Assembly (NCBI GenBank): GCA_965116465.1
Contig: OZ220687.1
Location: 2,728,001-2,792,000 of the forward strand
DNA from: VXNF01 sp965116465
GTDB lineage: Bacteria > Actinomycetota > Acidimicrobiia > Acidimicrobiales > CATQHL01
Length of the DNA: 64,000 nt
Direction: 5' to 3'
The notes beneath the pieces are model-generated. The model was not told the DNA's origin. It worked only from the letters and a program-made list of their open reading frames with translations, and made no database searches. The position numbers were made by a program, and so were the translations under genes. Position 1 is the stretch's first letter. Every line of letters starts with the position of its first letter. Positions 26,001 to 36,587 of the stretch are shown in pieces.

Positions 26001-28992
26001 CGGCCTTCGTTGAGCGTTCCGTACTTGCATTGTGTCCGTTTCTGTGTCTGTGTGAGTTGCCGGCTCGGCCGAGCCGGCCTTCGTTGAGCGTGTCGCTGCA
26101 TCCGCTCCGTTCCGCTCCGCGTAGTTCTGAGTTGCCGGCTCGGCCGAGCCGGCCTTCGTTGAGCGCGGCTGACGGTGTCGATGGTGATTCGGCGCAGGTC
26201 GGGAGTTGCCGGCTCGGCCGAGCCGGCCTTCGTTGAGCGGGTGGCGGCTATGACTGAACAACTGCTGCCGAATCCGAGTTGCCGGCTCGGCCGAGCCGGC
26301 CTTCGTTGAGCGTCCCAGTGCTCACCGACGACGTTCGCCCGGTAGAACACGAGTTGCCGGCTCGGCCGAGCCGGCCTTCGTTGAGCGATCGCCGGCGTCG
26401 ACGAGGCCGAAGCGCGGGTCCTCGACGAGTTGCCGGCTCGGCCGAGCCGGCCTTCGTTGAGCGGTCCTTGGACTCTCTGCTACTTGGTGGCGGCTTTCAA
26501 GAGTTGCCGGCTCGGCCGAGCCGGCCTTCGTTGAGCGTGGTTGATCGCCCGGCGGCACGCCTCGCACGCCACCTCGCGAGTTGCCGGCTCGGCCGAGCCG
26601 GCCTTCGTTGAGCGGGCGACGGCACCCGCTGCATCGGCGGCGACCTCCACGGCGAGTTGCCGGCTCGGCCGAGCCGGCCTTCGTTGAGCGGAGTGAATCG
26701 CGCGCGGCGACGGCGGGCCCGTGTGGCACGAGTTGCCGGCTCGGCCGAGCCGGCCTTCGTTGAGCGCGCCGCGGGTCGACGGTGAGCGCGGCGCAGGTCG
26801 CCGAGTTGCCGGCTCGGCCGAGCCGGCCTTCGTTGAGCGAAGTATCCCGGCAAACCCAAGGGGTACCCATCTGTAACGAGTTGCCGGCTCGGCCGAGCCG
26901 GCCTTCGTTGAGCGCCGAGGGCGCCCCTGACGCTTGAGGACCCCCCGCAGGGGAGTTGCCGGCTCGGCCGAGCCGGCCTTCGTTGAGCGTCATTGACTAC
27001 GCGGGTAACTCGCTTCGTCATGGGGAGTTGCCGGCTCGGCCGAGCCGGCCTTCGTTGAGCGCTGTGCCATCCATCAAGAACCTTGCCCTGATACATGACG
27101 AGTTGCCGGCTCGGCCGAGCCGGCCTTCGTTGAGCGAGCGCGAACGTGCTTACCTTTGGTGACTGCTTCAGCTGAGTTGCCGGCTCGGCCGAGCCGGCCT
27201 TCGTTGAGCGACCTCGCGGTGACACCCCCACACCATGTCGTCGGTCGAGTTGCCGGCTCGGCCGAGCCGGCCTTCGTTGAGCGTTATAGCCCCGAGCCGC
27301 CTCCTCGCGGGGCTTCTGCTGGAGTTGCCGGCTCGGCCGAGCCGGCCTTCGTTGAGCGCTGGTCGACGCGCTCGGTACCAGCGAAGCCGCCCAAGAGTTG
27401 CCGGCTCGGCCGAGCCGGCCTTCGTTGAGCGCCTGTTGCACGACTCCACTGCTTCACCGTGAAATCGTCGAGTTGCCGGCTCGGCCGAGCCGGCCTTCGT
27501 TGAGCGTTTGAATGCACCGAATGTCACGTGCACCGCCGGTGGAGAGTTGCCGGCTCGGCCGAGCCGGCCTTCGTTGAGCGATCCCCACATGGCTCGACTT
27601 CGCCGACCTCGACGACTGGAGTTGCCGGCTCGGCCGAGCCGGCCTTCGTTGAGCGATCGCCAATTTCACGACGAACCTGCCGGTGAGTTTCCGGAGTTGC
27701 CGGCTCGGCCGAGCCGGCCTTCGTTGAGCGATGCGCGCCGCCTGCTCCCGCGACACGGCGAACAGGTCGAGTTGCCGGCTCGGCCGAGCCGGCCTTCGTT
27801 GAGCGCACGGCCCGCCCCGCATGCCGTCGCCCACCAAGCGCGAGTTGCCGGCTCGGCCGAGCCGGCCTTCGTTGAGCGGACTGGACCGGCCCCGGCGGCG
27901 TCACCGCGTACCCGGTGAGTTGCCGGCTCGGCCGAGCCGGCCTTCGTTGAGCGGCCAGCGCCACCGGCCGAATCCCGTGGGGACCCGCCGGAGTTGCCGG
28001 CTCGGCCGAGCCGGCCTTCGTTGAGCGTTCTCGACTTCTCCGGGGGCCCACAACTTCACTGTCGGGAGTTGCCGGCTCGGCCGAGCCGGCCTTCGTTGAG
28101 CGGACAGCGACGGCAACGTGCTTGGTGAGGGCTACTGGCGAGTTGCCGGCTCGGCCGAGCCGGCCTTCGTTGAGCGCACGTCACGGGCCACGGCTCGGTG
28201 CGCCTCGTCGGGGGAGTTGCCGGCTCGGCCGAGCCGGCCTTCGTTGAGCGCACTCCGCCCGCTCCTTCGCCGTCTCCACGATGAGGAGCGAGTTGCCGGC
28301 TCGGCCGAGCCGGCCTTCGTTGAGCGACGTATCGGGTGTCGGGGCGGATCTTCGGGTCGCCGGAGTTGCCGGCTCGGCCGAGCCGGCCTTCGTTGAGCGG
28401 GTGACATGGGGTGATGCGATCACTCTTGATCCGACGAGTTGCCGGCTCGGCCGAGCCGGCCTTCGTTGAGCGACAGGCATCACCGTCGGCACCGCCGGCC
28501 GGTGGCGCACGAGTTGCCGGCTCGGCCGAGCCGGCCTTCGTTGAGCGCAGTACGACCCGCGGGGGTTCCGCGAGTTCGAGCGGAGTTGCCGGCTCGGCCG
28601 AGCCGGCCTTCGTTGAGCGAAATGGCTGATGACGGGCGCCTGTTCGCGTTACCGCCGGAGTTGCCGGCTCGGCCGAGCCGGCCTTCGTTGAGCGCCCAGG
28701 GGCTGGTGTTGCAACTGTGCCTTGGCTGCGGGAGTTGCCGGCTCGGCCGAGCCGGCCTTCGTTGAGCGTTCGTCGCCGCGCCGTCGGTCTCGGCGATCTC
28801 GATGGTGAGTTGCCGGCTCGGCCGAGCCGGCCTTCGTTGAGCGATTCTGGCGCGTGATGGTTACAGATGCCAAGTACTCATGAGTTGCCGGCTCGGCCGA
28901 GCCGGCCTTCGTTGAGCGGGCGTGTGCAACATCTCCGTCGCGCATCGCCTGGCGGGAGTTGCCGGTTCAGTCGGACCGGCCTTCGTTGAGCG
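23093..28992 (+). CRISPR. Type I-G CRISPR array, 80 repeats, 79 spacers
   Basis: I count 79 repeats of 37 nt that read as identical, from 23093 to 28918, and an 80th at 28956-28992 with five transitions. Each repeat is GAGTT, a perfect 20-nt palindrome (GCCGGCTCGGCCGAGCCGGC), then CTTCGTTGAGCG. Spacers are mostly 35-38 nt (range 32-40; the first is 32). The array follows cas2 in the same direction. Spacers 33 (25501-25537) and 36 (25724-25760) differ by one base. Spacers 12 (23941-23979) and 15 (24167-24201) share 18 nt as reverse complements, and spacers 10 (23792-23831) and 48 (26615-26653) share 20 nt in the same way. Open frames crossing the array are repeat artefacts. Confidence 0.98.
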
Positions 28993-29028
28993 CTGGACTG
29001 GGTGAGTGTGCTCTGAGCTGATAGCTCG

Positions 29029-29286
29029 GCTGTTGCCCGAGGGCGATTGTCCGAACTCCGTGGAGGCTCGGACAAGCAGTTGCCTCGCTGGCCCCCATTG
29101 GGTATGGACCACCGGAATTGCGATTCGTGCGGTTCTTGTCGCTGCCGCGCCCAACGACAAGAATTGCAGGGCATTCAGGTTGCCGCGATCGCCCGATCCG
29201 GCCTTCGTTGAGCGAGGATGCCTGGCAAGTGGACATGCCAGACTGATATGTGTTGCCGGGGCGGCCGCCCCGGCCTTCGTTGAGCG
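29029..29286 (+). repeat. Decayed CRISPR repeats beyond the array end
   Basis: Two clear relics lie past the last repeat: 29177-29214 (38 nt; 3' half CCGGCCTTCGTTGAGCG intact, 5' half changed, one extra base) and 29250-29286 (37 nt; palindrome changed to GGGGCGGCCGCCCC with paired substitutions). They are 35 nt apart, a normal spacer length. A third, weak relic may lie at about 29029-29066 (TTGCCC... then TCCGTGGAG). The distance from repeat 80 to 29177 is 184 nt, about two repeats plus three spacers, as expected if older units eroded in place. Confidence 0.7.
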
Positions 29287-29418
29287 GGCGCTGAGTCGTC
29301 CGCCGGCTCCGGGGGCCTCACGACCGGCTGTGGCCTTGATCGGTTGCTCGCCACGACGTGCCTGATGTCGAGGTGGAACTACTCGGCGCGCTGCCAGATT
29401 CCCAGTGTCCCGACGACG

Positions 29419-29850
29419 TCAACCCTCGATGTCTGCCCGCGGTTCGGCAAGCGGGATCAGCCGCGTCCGCTGCGCCCAGGCGATGATCCGGCGGTCCGTG
29501 GTGGCGAGTCGCATCCCCGCCAGCATCGCCGTGGCGACGATCAGTTGGTCAGCGGGGTCGTTGTGGAATCCGGTGCTCATCAGCAGGACCGACTCTACGG
29601 CAACGTCGCCGCTGACCGGGATCTCCCGGAGGCCCGATTGCAGCCTCTCGCGGCGCCAAACGGCGGGATGGCATCCCAAGTCGATCCGCCCATGATGATG
29701 CAGGCGAGTGGTTTCCACGAACGTCACCGTGGAAACCGCGACGCCGCCTTCCGCGAGAGCGGATTCCACCTCCTCCTTGAATGGTGCGCCGATCTCTCCG
29801 GCGTCGGCGGTGAGCCGTAAGAGGACGTTCGTGTCCAGCAGGATGCTCAC
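29419..29850 (-). CDS. PIN-domain toxin (VapC-like)
   Basis: A 143-residue PIN-domain protein. SILLDTNVLLRL gives the first active-site Asp, STVTFVETTRL the Glu region, DPADQLIVATAML the central Asp, and LATTDRRIIAWA the last acidic position. It starts with GTG 16 nt after the Phd-type antitoxin gene on the same strand. It is a likely ribonuclease toxin, the third PIN toxin in the window, and lies on the far side of the CRISPR array. Confidence 0.86.
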   Translation of the reverse strand: MSILLDTNVLLRLTADAGEIGAPFKEEVESALAEGGVAVSTVTFVETTRLHHHGRIDLGCHPAVWRRERLQSGLREIPVSGDVAVESVLLMSTGFHNDPADQLIVATAMLAGMRLATTDRRIIAWAQRTRLIPLAEPRADIEG

Positions 29851-29866
29851 GGGGCGGAGGCGTCGA

Positions 29867-30160
29867 TCAGCGGTCGGGTCTGTCGATGGTCCCGTGATCG
29901 GCGAGCATGTCCCAGTCGTCTGCCGGAATGGCCGGCTCGCTGTCGATGTCGGCGAGGATGCGCAGTTGGCCCACGCAGGATCCCACCAGCTTGGGCCGCT
30001 CCGGTCGGAACGGGCTAACTCGTACGACCGGCCGCCGGTGCTTAGTCACGATGATCTCCCTGCCGGTCTGCTGGACCTCGTCCATGAGGCGCAAGCACGT
30101 TGTTTTGAACTCCCCGGCGGGTACGGTGCGCGCTACTGAGGTCGTGGTCGAATCGATCAT
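29867..30160 (-). CDS. Phd/YefM-type antitoxin
   Basis: A 97-residue antitoxin. The core VPAGEFKTTCLRLMDEVQQTGREIIVTKHRRPVVRVSP is the Phd/YefM fold, which binds DNA as a dimer, and the acidic C-terminal tail probably neutralises the PIN toxin. TATACT lies exactly 6 nt upstream of the ATG, so the message is probably leaderless. Confidence 0.85.
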   Translation of the reverse strand: MIDSTTTSVARTVPAGEFKTTCLRLMDEVQQTGREIIVTKHRRPVVRVSPFRPERPKLVGSCVGQLRILADIDSEPAIPADDWDMLADHGTIDRPDR

Positions 30161-30166
30161 GCCTCA

Positions 30167-30172
30167 AGTATA
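30167..30172 (-). promoter_or_regulatory. -10 box (TATACT), leaderless
   Basis: TATACT on the minus strand, 6 nt before the antitoxin ATG at 30160. This is the closest match to TATAAT among the leaderless boxes, together with the one at 43289. Confidence 0.5.
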
Positions 30173-30240
30173 GTCGTACGTTTCTGACCATAAATTGGCA
30201 CTCGGTCGCCCCCCGCCGCGCGCGCCCGGCCCGGCGCCGG

Positions 30241-30603
30241 CTACTCGGTGGCGACGAGGGTCTCGGTGCGTCCCTTCACCTGGCCGAGGCTCTCGGCGAG
30301 GTTGATCACGGTGGCGGTGAGTTGATCGATTCGTGTGTCGGTCCGTTCGGCCGAGGACCGGATCTCCTTGCGGAGTTCGGCGAAGCCGGTGTTCATGTCC
30401 TCGCGGAGCTTGGCCGTTTCCCGGCGGAGTTCGGCGAAGCCGGCGTTCATCTCTTCGCGTAGTGCGTCGGTCCGCATGTCGGTGCGGGCGAAGCCGGCGT
30501 TCATCTCCTGGCGGAGGTCCCGGATGTCGTTGCGGCGCGAGCGGTCGAGGTAGAGCGTGACGGTCAGGATCAGGGCGAGAACACCGAGGATTGCGGGTTC
30601 CAT
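30241..30603 (-). CDS. Small membrane protein with coiled-coil repeats
   Basis: A 120-residue protein of unknown function. Residues 3-19 (PAILGVLALILTVTLYL) form one membrane helix; the rest is a charged coiled coil built on three copies of an LR-x-EMN-x-GFAELR-like unit, then a Ser/Thr-rich end. In DNA the unit recurs near 30375, 30428 and 30485 on the plus strand. ATG 30603 is chosen because the membrane helix starts there and AAAGG lies upstream; an in-frame extension to 30693 is Pro/Arg-rich and unlikely. A shorter protein of the same plan is encoded at 52441-52608. Confidence 0.7.
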   Translation of the reverse strand: MEPAILGVLALILTVTLYLDRSRRNDIRDLRQEMNAGFARTDMRTDALREEMNAGFAELRRETAKLREDMNTGFAELRKEIRSSAERTDTRIDQLTATVINLAESLGQVKGRTETLVATE

Positions 30604-30867
30604 GTGGGGCCTTTCGGATCGGAGCCGGTGAGCCGGCAGCGGATCGCTGCGAGCGGCCCGTACGGGCAACACCGGCCGGTGACCGAAGTCCAACTAGCCA
30701 ATCGAACGTTCAACTGTTCATGGTACCCGAAATACTTTCGCGTCGTCAACGGACGGCCGTGCACCGAGGGCGCAGCGACAGCCCGGTCAGTACAGTGATT
30801 TCCCGCCGCCGGTCCGGGGGATGCGGCCCGGCGGTCGGCCGCCGCCGATCAAGGGAAGGGAAACGGA

Positions 30868-31620
30868 ATGGGTGCCTGGACTTTCGAGGGGATCAAGCTG
30901 CCGGGTTACGAGGGGCGGGTGGCCGTGGTGACCGGCGCGGCGCGCAACATCGGCCGGGCCATCGCCGAGGCCATGCGGGAGCAGGGCGCCCGGGTGGCGT
31001 TGCTGGACATGGACTGGGCGGGAGAGGACCTGCCGGACGACCCGGGGATGCTGGCGCTCGAGTGCGACGTGGCCGACGAGGCCGCGGTGGATGCGGCGAT
31101 CAGCCAGGTGGAGGCCACGTTCGGGGCGCCGTCGATCCTCGTCAACAACGCCGGGATCCTCGGTCCCGCCGGGGTGCCCAACACCAGCCTGGAGGAATGG
31201 CAGCGGGTCTTCGACGTGAACTCCACCGGGGCGTTCCTCTGCATCCGCCGGGTTCTGCCGGCGATGCGGGAGGCCCGCTACGGGCGCATCATCAACGTCG
31301 GGTCCAACTCCGGGAAGATGGGCAGCCTCTCGGGAGTCACGGCCTACGCCGCCTCCAAGGGCGCCGTGCACACCCTGGCGAAGGCGGTGGCGCCCGAGGT
31401 CGCCAGGGAGGGCATCACGGTGAACGCCCTGGCGCCGTCGATGGTCCACAGCCGCATGACCGAGCGGCCCAACATGGACCAGTACGCCGCGCTGGTGCTG
31501 GTCGGGCGGATGGGGACCCCCAGCGACGTGGCCTACGCCGCCCTGTTCCTGGGCAGTTCCGCCGCCTCGTTCATCACGGCCGAGGTGATGGACGTGAACG
31601 GCGGCTACTACATCGACTGA
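30868..31620 (+). CDS. SDR family oxidoreductase
   Basis: A 250-residue classical SDR. Cofactor motif TGAARNIG near residue 21, NNAGILGPAG, the catalytic Ser in NVGSNSGKMG and Tyr/Lys in YAASKGAVHTL, ending with MDVNGGYYID. The ATG has GGGAAGGGAAA upstream. It resembles 3-oxoacyl-ACP reductase-like and sugar or alcohol dehydrogenases. No neighbour reveals the substrate; only about 40% of residues look shared by eye with the SDR at 827-1573. Confidence 0.88.
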   Translation: MGAWTFEGIKLPGYEGRVAVVTGAARNIGRAIAEAMREQGARVALLDMDWAGEDLPDDPGMLALECDVADEAAVDAAISQVEATFGAPSILVNNAGILGPAGVPNTSLEEWQRVFDVNSTGAFLCIRRVLPAMREARYGRIINVGSNSGKMGSLSGVTAYAASKGAVHTLAKAVAPEVAREGITVNALAPSMVHSRMTERPNMDQYAALVLVGRMGTPSDVAYAALFLGSSAASFITAEVMDVNGGYYID

Positions 31621-31719
31621 GTGAGCGCCGCGGCACCGGCGGGTGTGGCGTTCAAGCGACGGGAAAATCCCAGGTTGAACCGGGCGGGTGTCAACCGATC
31701 CGGGGGGATAACCGTCTGT

Positions 31720-31956
31720 ATGGGCATGAGGAAGGAAATCCGAGAGCGGACCTCTCGAACGGCGGTGACTCAGCACGCGCCGCACTGCACCTGCAGCCCG
31801 ATCCGTTGGGCCGCGCCGGTCCTGCACGATGTCGATCCGCTGGACCTGTCGTGCCCGGCACTGGCGTCAGTGCCCCGGCCGCGCCAGAGCCGCCAGGTCT
31901 CGACCTGGGACTGGAGCCGGTCCGGCAGCCGCCGGCAGCGCCCCAAGGCCGCCTGA
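31720..31956 (+). CDS. Possible small hypothetical protein
   Basis: A 78-residue frame beginning MGMRKEIRERTSRTA with an HCTCSPIRW segment and an Arg-rich end. Third codon positions are almost all G or C, which fits coding DNA here, but the composition is low in hydrophobic residues, no family is recognised and the ribosome-binding site is poor. It is the only candidate in the 530-nt gap between the SDR and the nucleoside phosphorylase gene; the first 100 nt of that gap hold a GGTTGA/TCAACC stem and nothing else I recognise. Confidence 0.3.
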   Translation: MGMRKEIRERTSRTAVTQHAPHCTCSPIRWAAPVLHDVDPLDLSCPALASVPRPRQSRQVSTWDWSRSGSRRQRPKAA

Positions 31957-32035
31957 GGTCAACTCGTAGAACCACGCGGTCTCCCCTCGGGGCGGCCGGA
32001 CAACCGAACCCGTAACCAATCTCCCCTCCCAGCCC

Positions 32036-32073
32036 CCGGCCCCGGATTCCTCCTCCGGGGCCGGTTCATTTTT
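32036..32073 (+). terminator. Rho-independent terminator
   Basis: An 11-bp perfect stem (CCGGCCCCGGA with TCCGGGGCCGG), a 7-nt loop, then TTCATTTTT. It is the clearest intrinsic terminator in the window. It ends transcription from the SDR region before the nucleoside phosphorylase gene. Confidence 0.85.
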
Positions 32074-32151
32074 CCGTGCCGCCTCGGTGGTGTGTGGCCG
32101 TCCGTCGGCCCGCGCGAGACTTGGCGCCGCAGCGACTCACGGAGGACCGTC

Positions 32152-32958
32152 ATGACCGACGCGCGGCAACTGGCCACCGAGGCGGCCGCAACGATCGCCG
32201 ACCGTCTGGGTAGCGGGTTCGACGCCATGATCGTGCTGGGCACCGGCTGGGACGACGCCGTCGCCGAACTGGGCGAGCTGGAAGCCCAGATCTCCACCAC
32301 CGAGCTGGCGGGCTTCCCGGCGTCCCGCGTGGAGGGCCACGGTGGCACCGTCGGAGCCGTGACGGCCGGCGACCGGCGACTGCTGGTGTACCGCGGCCGC
32401 GTGCACCTCTACGAGGGGAACACCGCCGCCGCCGTGACCCACGGTGTGCGCACCGCGGCCGCCGCCGGCTGCGGGGTGGCTGTGCTGACCAACGCCGCCG
32501 GGGGTTTGCAGCCCCACTTCCGGGTGGGTGCTCCGGTGCTGATCTCCGACCACATCAACCTCACCGGGGCGTCGCCGGTGGAGGGAACCGAGTGGGGGAC
32601 CGATCGTTTCGTGAACCTCGTGGACGCCTACTCACCCCGCCTGCGGGCGCTCGCCGCCGAGGCCGCCCCCGGCACCCCCGAGGGGGTCTACGCCGGACTG
32701 CGAGGTCCGCACTTCGAGACCCCGGCCGAGATCAGCATGCTGCGCAGCATGGGAGCCGATCTGGTCGGCATGTCCACCGTGCTGGAGGCCATTGCGGCCC
32801 GCCACTGCGGCATGGAGATCCTCGGCGTGTCGCTGGTCACGAACCTGGCCGCCGGGATGACCGACGAGGGCCCCAGCCACCAGGAAGTGCTCGACGCCGG
32901 GGCGGCCTCGGGCGTGGCGGTGGGTCGGCTGCTGCGCGGCGTGATCGACCGCCTGTGA
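32152..32958 (+). CDS. punA: Purine nucleoside phosphorylase
   Basis: A 268-residue trimeric-type purine nucleoside phosphorylase that splits inosine or guanosine with phosphate into base and ribose 1-phosphate. Seen are MIVLGTGWDD (phosphate loop), RVEGHGGTVGAV, YRGRVHLYEG, TNAAGGLQPHFRVG, LRGPHFETPAE and the base-contacting LVTNLAAGMTDEGPSHQEV. ATG 32152 has GGAGG upstream; the extra 20 codons further up are not conserved. The sugar-phosphate mutase gene follows after 1 nt, as in mycobacteria where deoD/punA and pmmB are adjacent, so ribose 1-phosphate is probably passed on. Confidence 0.92.
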   Translation: MTDARQLATEAAATIADRLGSGFDAMIVLGTGWDDAVAELGELEAQISTTELAGFPASRVEGHGGTVGAVTAGDRRLLVYRGRVHLYEGNTAAAVTHGVRTAAAAGCGVAVLTNAAGGLQPHFRVGAPVLISDHINLTGASPVEGTEWGTDRFVNLVDAYSPRLRALAAEAAPGTPEGVYAGLRGPHFETPAEISMLRSMGADLVGMSTVLEAIAARHCGMEILGVSLVTNLAAGMTDEGPSHQEVLDAGAASGVAVGRLLRGVIDRL

Positions 32959-32959
32959 G

Positions 32960-34636
32960 GTGGTGACCCGACAGGTGCGGGCGGCTGCCGGCGCCTGGCT
33001 GGCAGCCGACCCCGACCCGCACACCCGCGCCGAGTTGGAGAGCCTGCTGGCAGCAGCCGCCGACGACGCGGTGACCTTCGGAGAGTTGCAGCGGCGCTTC
33101 GAGGAGCGGCTCCGGTTCGGCACCGCCGGCCTGCGGGCCCCGCTGGGTGCCGGCCCGGCACGGATGAACCGCGTCGTGGTCCGCCAGGCCACCGCCGCGG
33201 TGATGGCCACGCTGCCGGCGAGGGCGCGGGTGGTCATCGGCCACGACGCCCGGCGGAACTCCGACGTGTTCGCGGCCGACGCGGCCGCGTTCGTGGCGGC
33301 GGCCGGAGGGGAGGCGCTGCTGGCCGGCCGCGTCCCGACCCCGGTGGTCGCGCACGCCGTGGTCGACCTCGGGGCGGACGCGGGCATCGTCATCACCGCC
33401 AGCCACAACCCGCCGGAGGACAACGGGTACAAGCTCTACGACGCCGGAGGCGCGCAGATCGTGCCGCCCGCCGACGCCGCCGTGGAGGCGCACATGGCGG
33501 CCGCCCCGCTGCCGCACCGCGACACGCCCGCACCGTCGGGTGGCGGGGCGATCACCGACGTGGGCGCCGAGGCGATCGAACGGTATCTGGCAACCCTCGC
33601 CGGGCGCCTGGCGAGGTCATCGCAGCCCGGCGCGCCGCTGCGGGTGGTGTACACGCCGCTGCACGGGGTGGGGGCGCGGCTGCTGGGGGCGCTGTTCGAG
33701 CGACTGGGCCTGCCGACGCCGCTGATCGTCGGCACCCAGGCCGAACCCGATGGCGCGTTCCCCACGCTGGCGTTCCCGAACCCCGAGGAGCCGGGCGCGC
33801 TGGACGCCGCCTACGAACTGGCCGACCGCACCGGGGCCGACCTGGTGATCGCCAACGACCCCGACGCCGACCGCTTGGCCGTGGCCGTGCCCTCCGGCGA
33901 CGGCTGGTGGCGATTGACCGGCGACGAGTTGGGCGCGCTGCTGGGGGACTGCCTGCTGCGCCGCCGCGCCGCAGCAGCTGAACGGGAGCCCGTGGCGGTG
34001 GCCAGGACCGTGGTCTCGTCGCGGCTGCTGCGGGCGATCGCGGCCGAGGCCGATGTCGCCTGCGTCGAGACGCTCACCGGCTTCAAGTGGATTGCCCGCG
34101 CCGCCGACGGGCGACCGGAGCGGTTGCTGTTCGGCTATGAGGAGGCGTTGGGCTATGCGGTCTGCGACTCGGTTCGCGACAAGGACGGCATCGGCGCCGC
34201 GGCGGTGGCGGTGCAACTGGCCGGCGAACTGCAGGCAGCGGGCTCCTCGCTGCTCGGGCGCCTCGACGACCTGCACCGCCGTCACGGCGTGCACGCCACC
34301 GGCCAGGTCACGCTGAGGATCCCGCCCGCCGAGGCCGCCGCGGCCACCGGCCGTCTCCGCGCCCGCCCGCCGGGGGAGCTTGCCGGACTCCCCGTCGCAG
34401 AGGTGGTGGACTACTCCGAGCCGGCGGGACCGCTCCCGCCCACCGACATGCTGGCCTTCGGGTTGGCAGGCGGCGACCGGGTGATCGTCCGCCCCAGCGG
34501 CACCGAACCCAAGCTCAAGGTCTACATCGAGACGGTCCAGGGAGTATCGGGCGGTGACCTCGCCGCGGCCCGCCGTCAGGCACAGGACCGGCTCGGCCGG
34601 ATCGCCGAGGCGGTGCGCCCGCTCATGACCGCCTGA
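32960..34636 (+). CDS. Phosphoglucomutase/phosphopentomutase-type mutase
   Basis: A 558-residue alpha-D-phosphohexomutase family enzyme. The phosphoserine loop is TASHNPPEDNGYKLYD, the metal loop NDPDADRLAVAV, the sugar loop GYEEALGYAVCD and the C-terminal phosphate loop RPSGTEPKLKVYIE. All four active-site loops are intact. The start is GTG (32960 or 32963) immediately after the nucleoside phosphorylase stop. That coupling favours conversion of ribose 1-phosphate to ribose 5-phosphate (PGM2-like phosphopentomutase), although such proteins are often annotated phosphomannomutase. Confidence 0.9.
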   Translation: MVTRQVRAAAGAWLAADPDPHTRAELESLLAAAADDAVTFGELQRRFEERLRFGTAGLRAPLGAGPARMNRVVVRQATAAVMATLPARARVVIGHDARRNSDVFAADAAAFVAAAGGEALLAGRVPTPVVAHAVVDLGADAGIVITASHNPPEDNGYKLYDAGGAQIVPPADAAVEAHMAAAPLPHRDTPAPSGGGAITDVGAEAIERYLATLAGRLARSSQPGAPLRVVYTPLHGVGARLLGALFERLGLPTPLIVGTQAEPDGAFPTLAFPNPEEPGALDAAYELADRTGADLVIANDPDADRLAVAVPSGDGWWRLTGDELGALLGDCLLRRRAAAAEREPVAVARTVVSSRLLRAIAAEADVACVETLTGFKWIARAADGRPERLLFGYEEALGYAVCDSVRDKDGIGAAAVAVQLAGELQAAGSSLLGRLDDLHRRHGVHATGQVTLRIPPAEAAAATGRLRARPPGELAGLPVAEVVDYSEPAGPLPPTDMLAFGLAGGDRVIVRPSGTEPKLKVYIETVQGVSGGDLAAARRQAQDRLGRIAEAVRPLMTA

Positions 34637-34639
34637 TCG

Positions 34640-36559
<1,920 letters not shown>

Positions 36560-36565
36560 TATTGC

Positions 36566-36571
36566 AGGCTA
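36566..36571 (-). promoter_or_regulatory. -10 box (TAGCCT), leaderless
   Basis: TAGCCT on the minus strand, 6 nt before the GTG start of the ABC-F gene at 36559. Confidence 0.45.
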
Positions 36572-36587
36572 GGGATGGCTCCGCGTC

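Noticed and set aside
26166..26802. Spacers 42 and 50 share the 12-mer CGGCGCAGGTCG and look related
   Set aside because: The flanking similarity needs a one-base shift and is only partial; this is within chance for GC-rich 37-mers, unlike the exact 18- and 20-nt overlaps.
23093..28918. Dozens of long open frames on both strands encoding repeated QRRPARPSRQL or ELPARPSRPSLS units
   Set aside because: They are translations of the 37-nt CRISPR repeat, which has no stop codon in several frames; spacers vary at random between them.
23130..28955. Self-targeting spacers against genes in this window
   Set aside because: None was found by eye, but only exact long matches could have been noticed; a proper search is needed for the whole genome.
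29115..29151. A second fully decayed repeat starting GAATTGC
   Set aside because: Only the first seven bases resemble the repeat; the 3' half, which is kept in all other relics, does not match.
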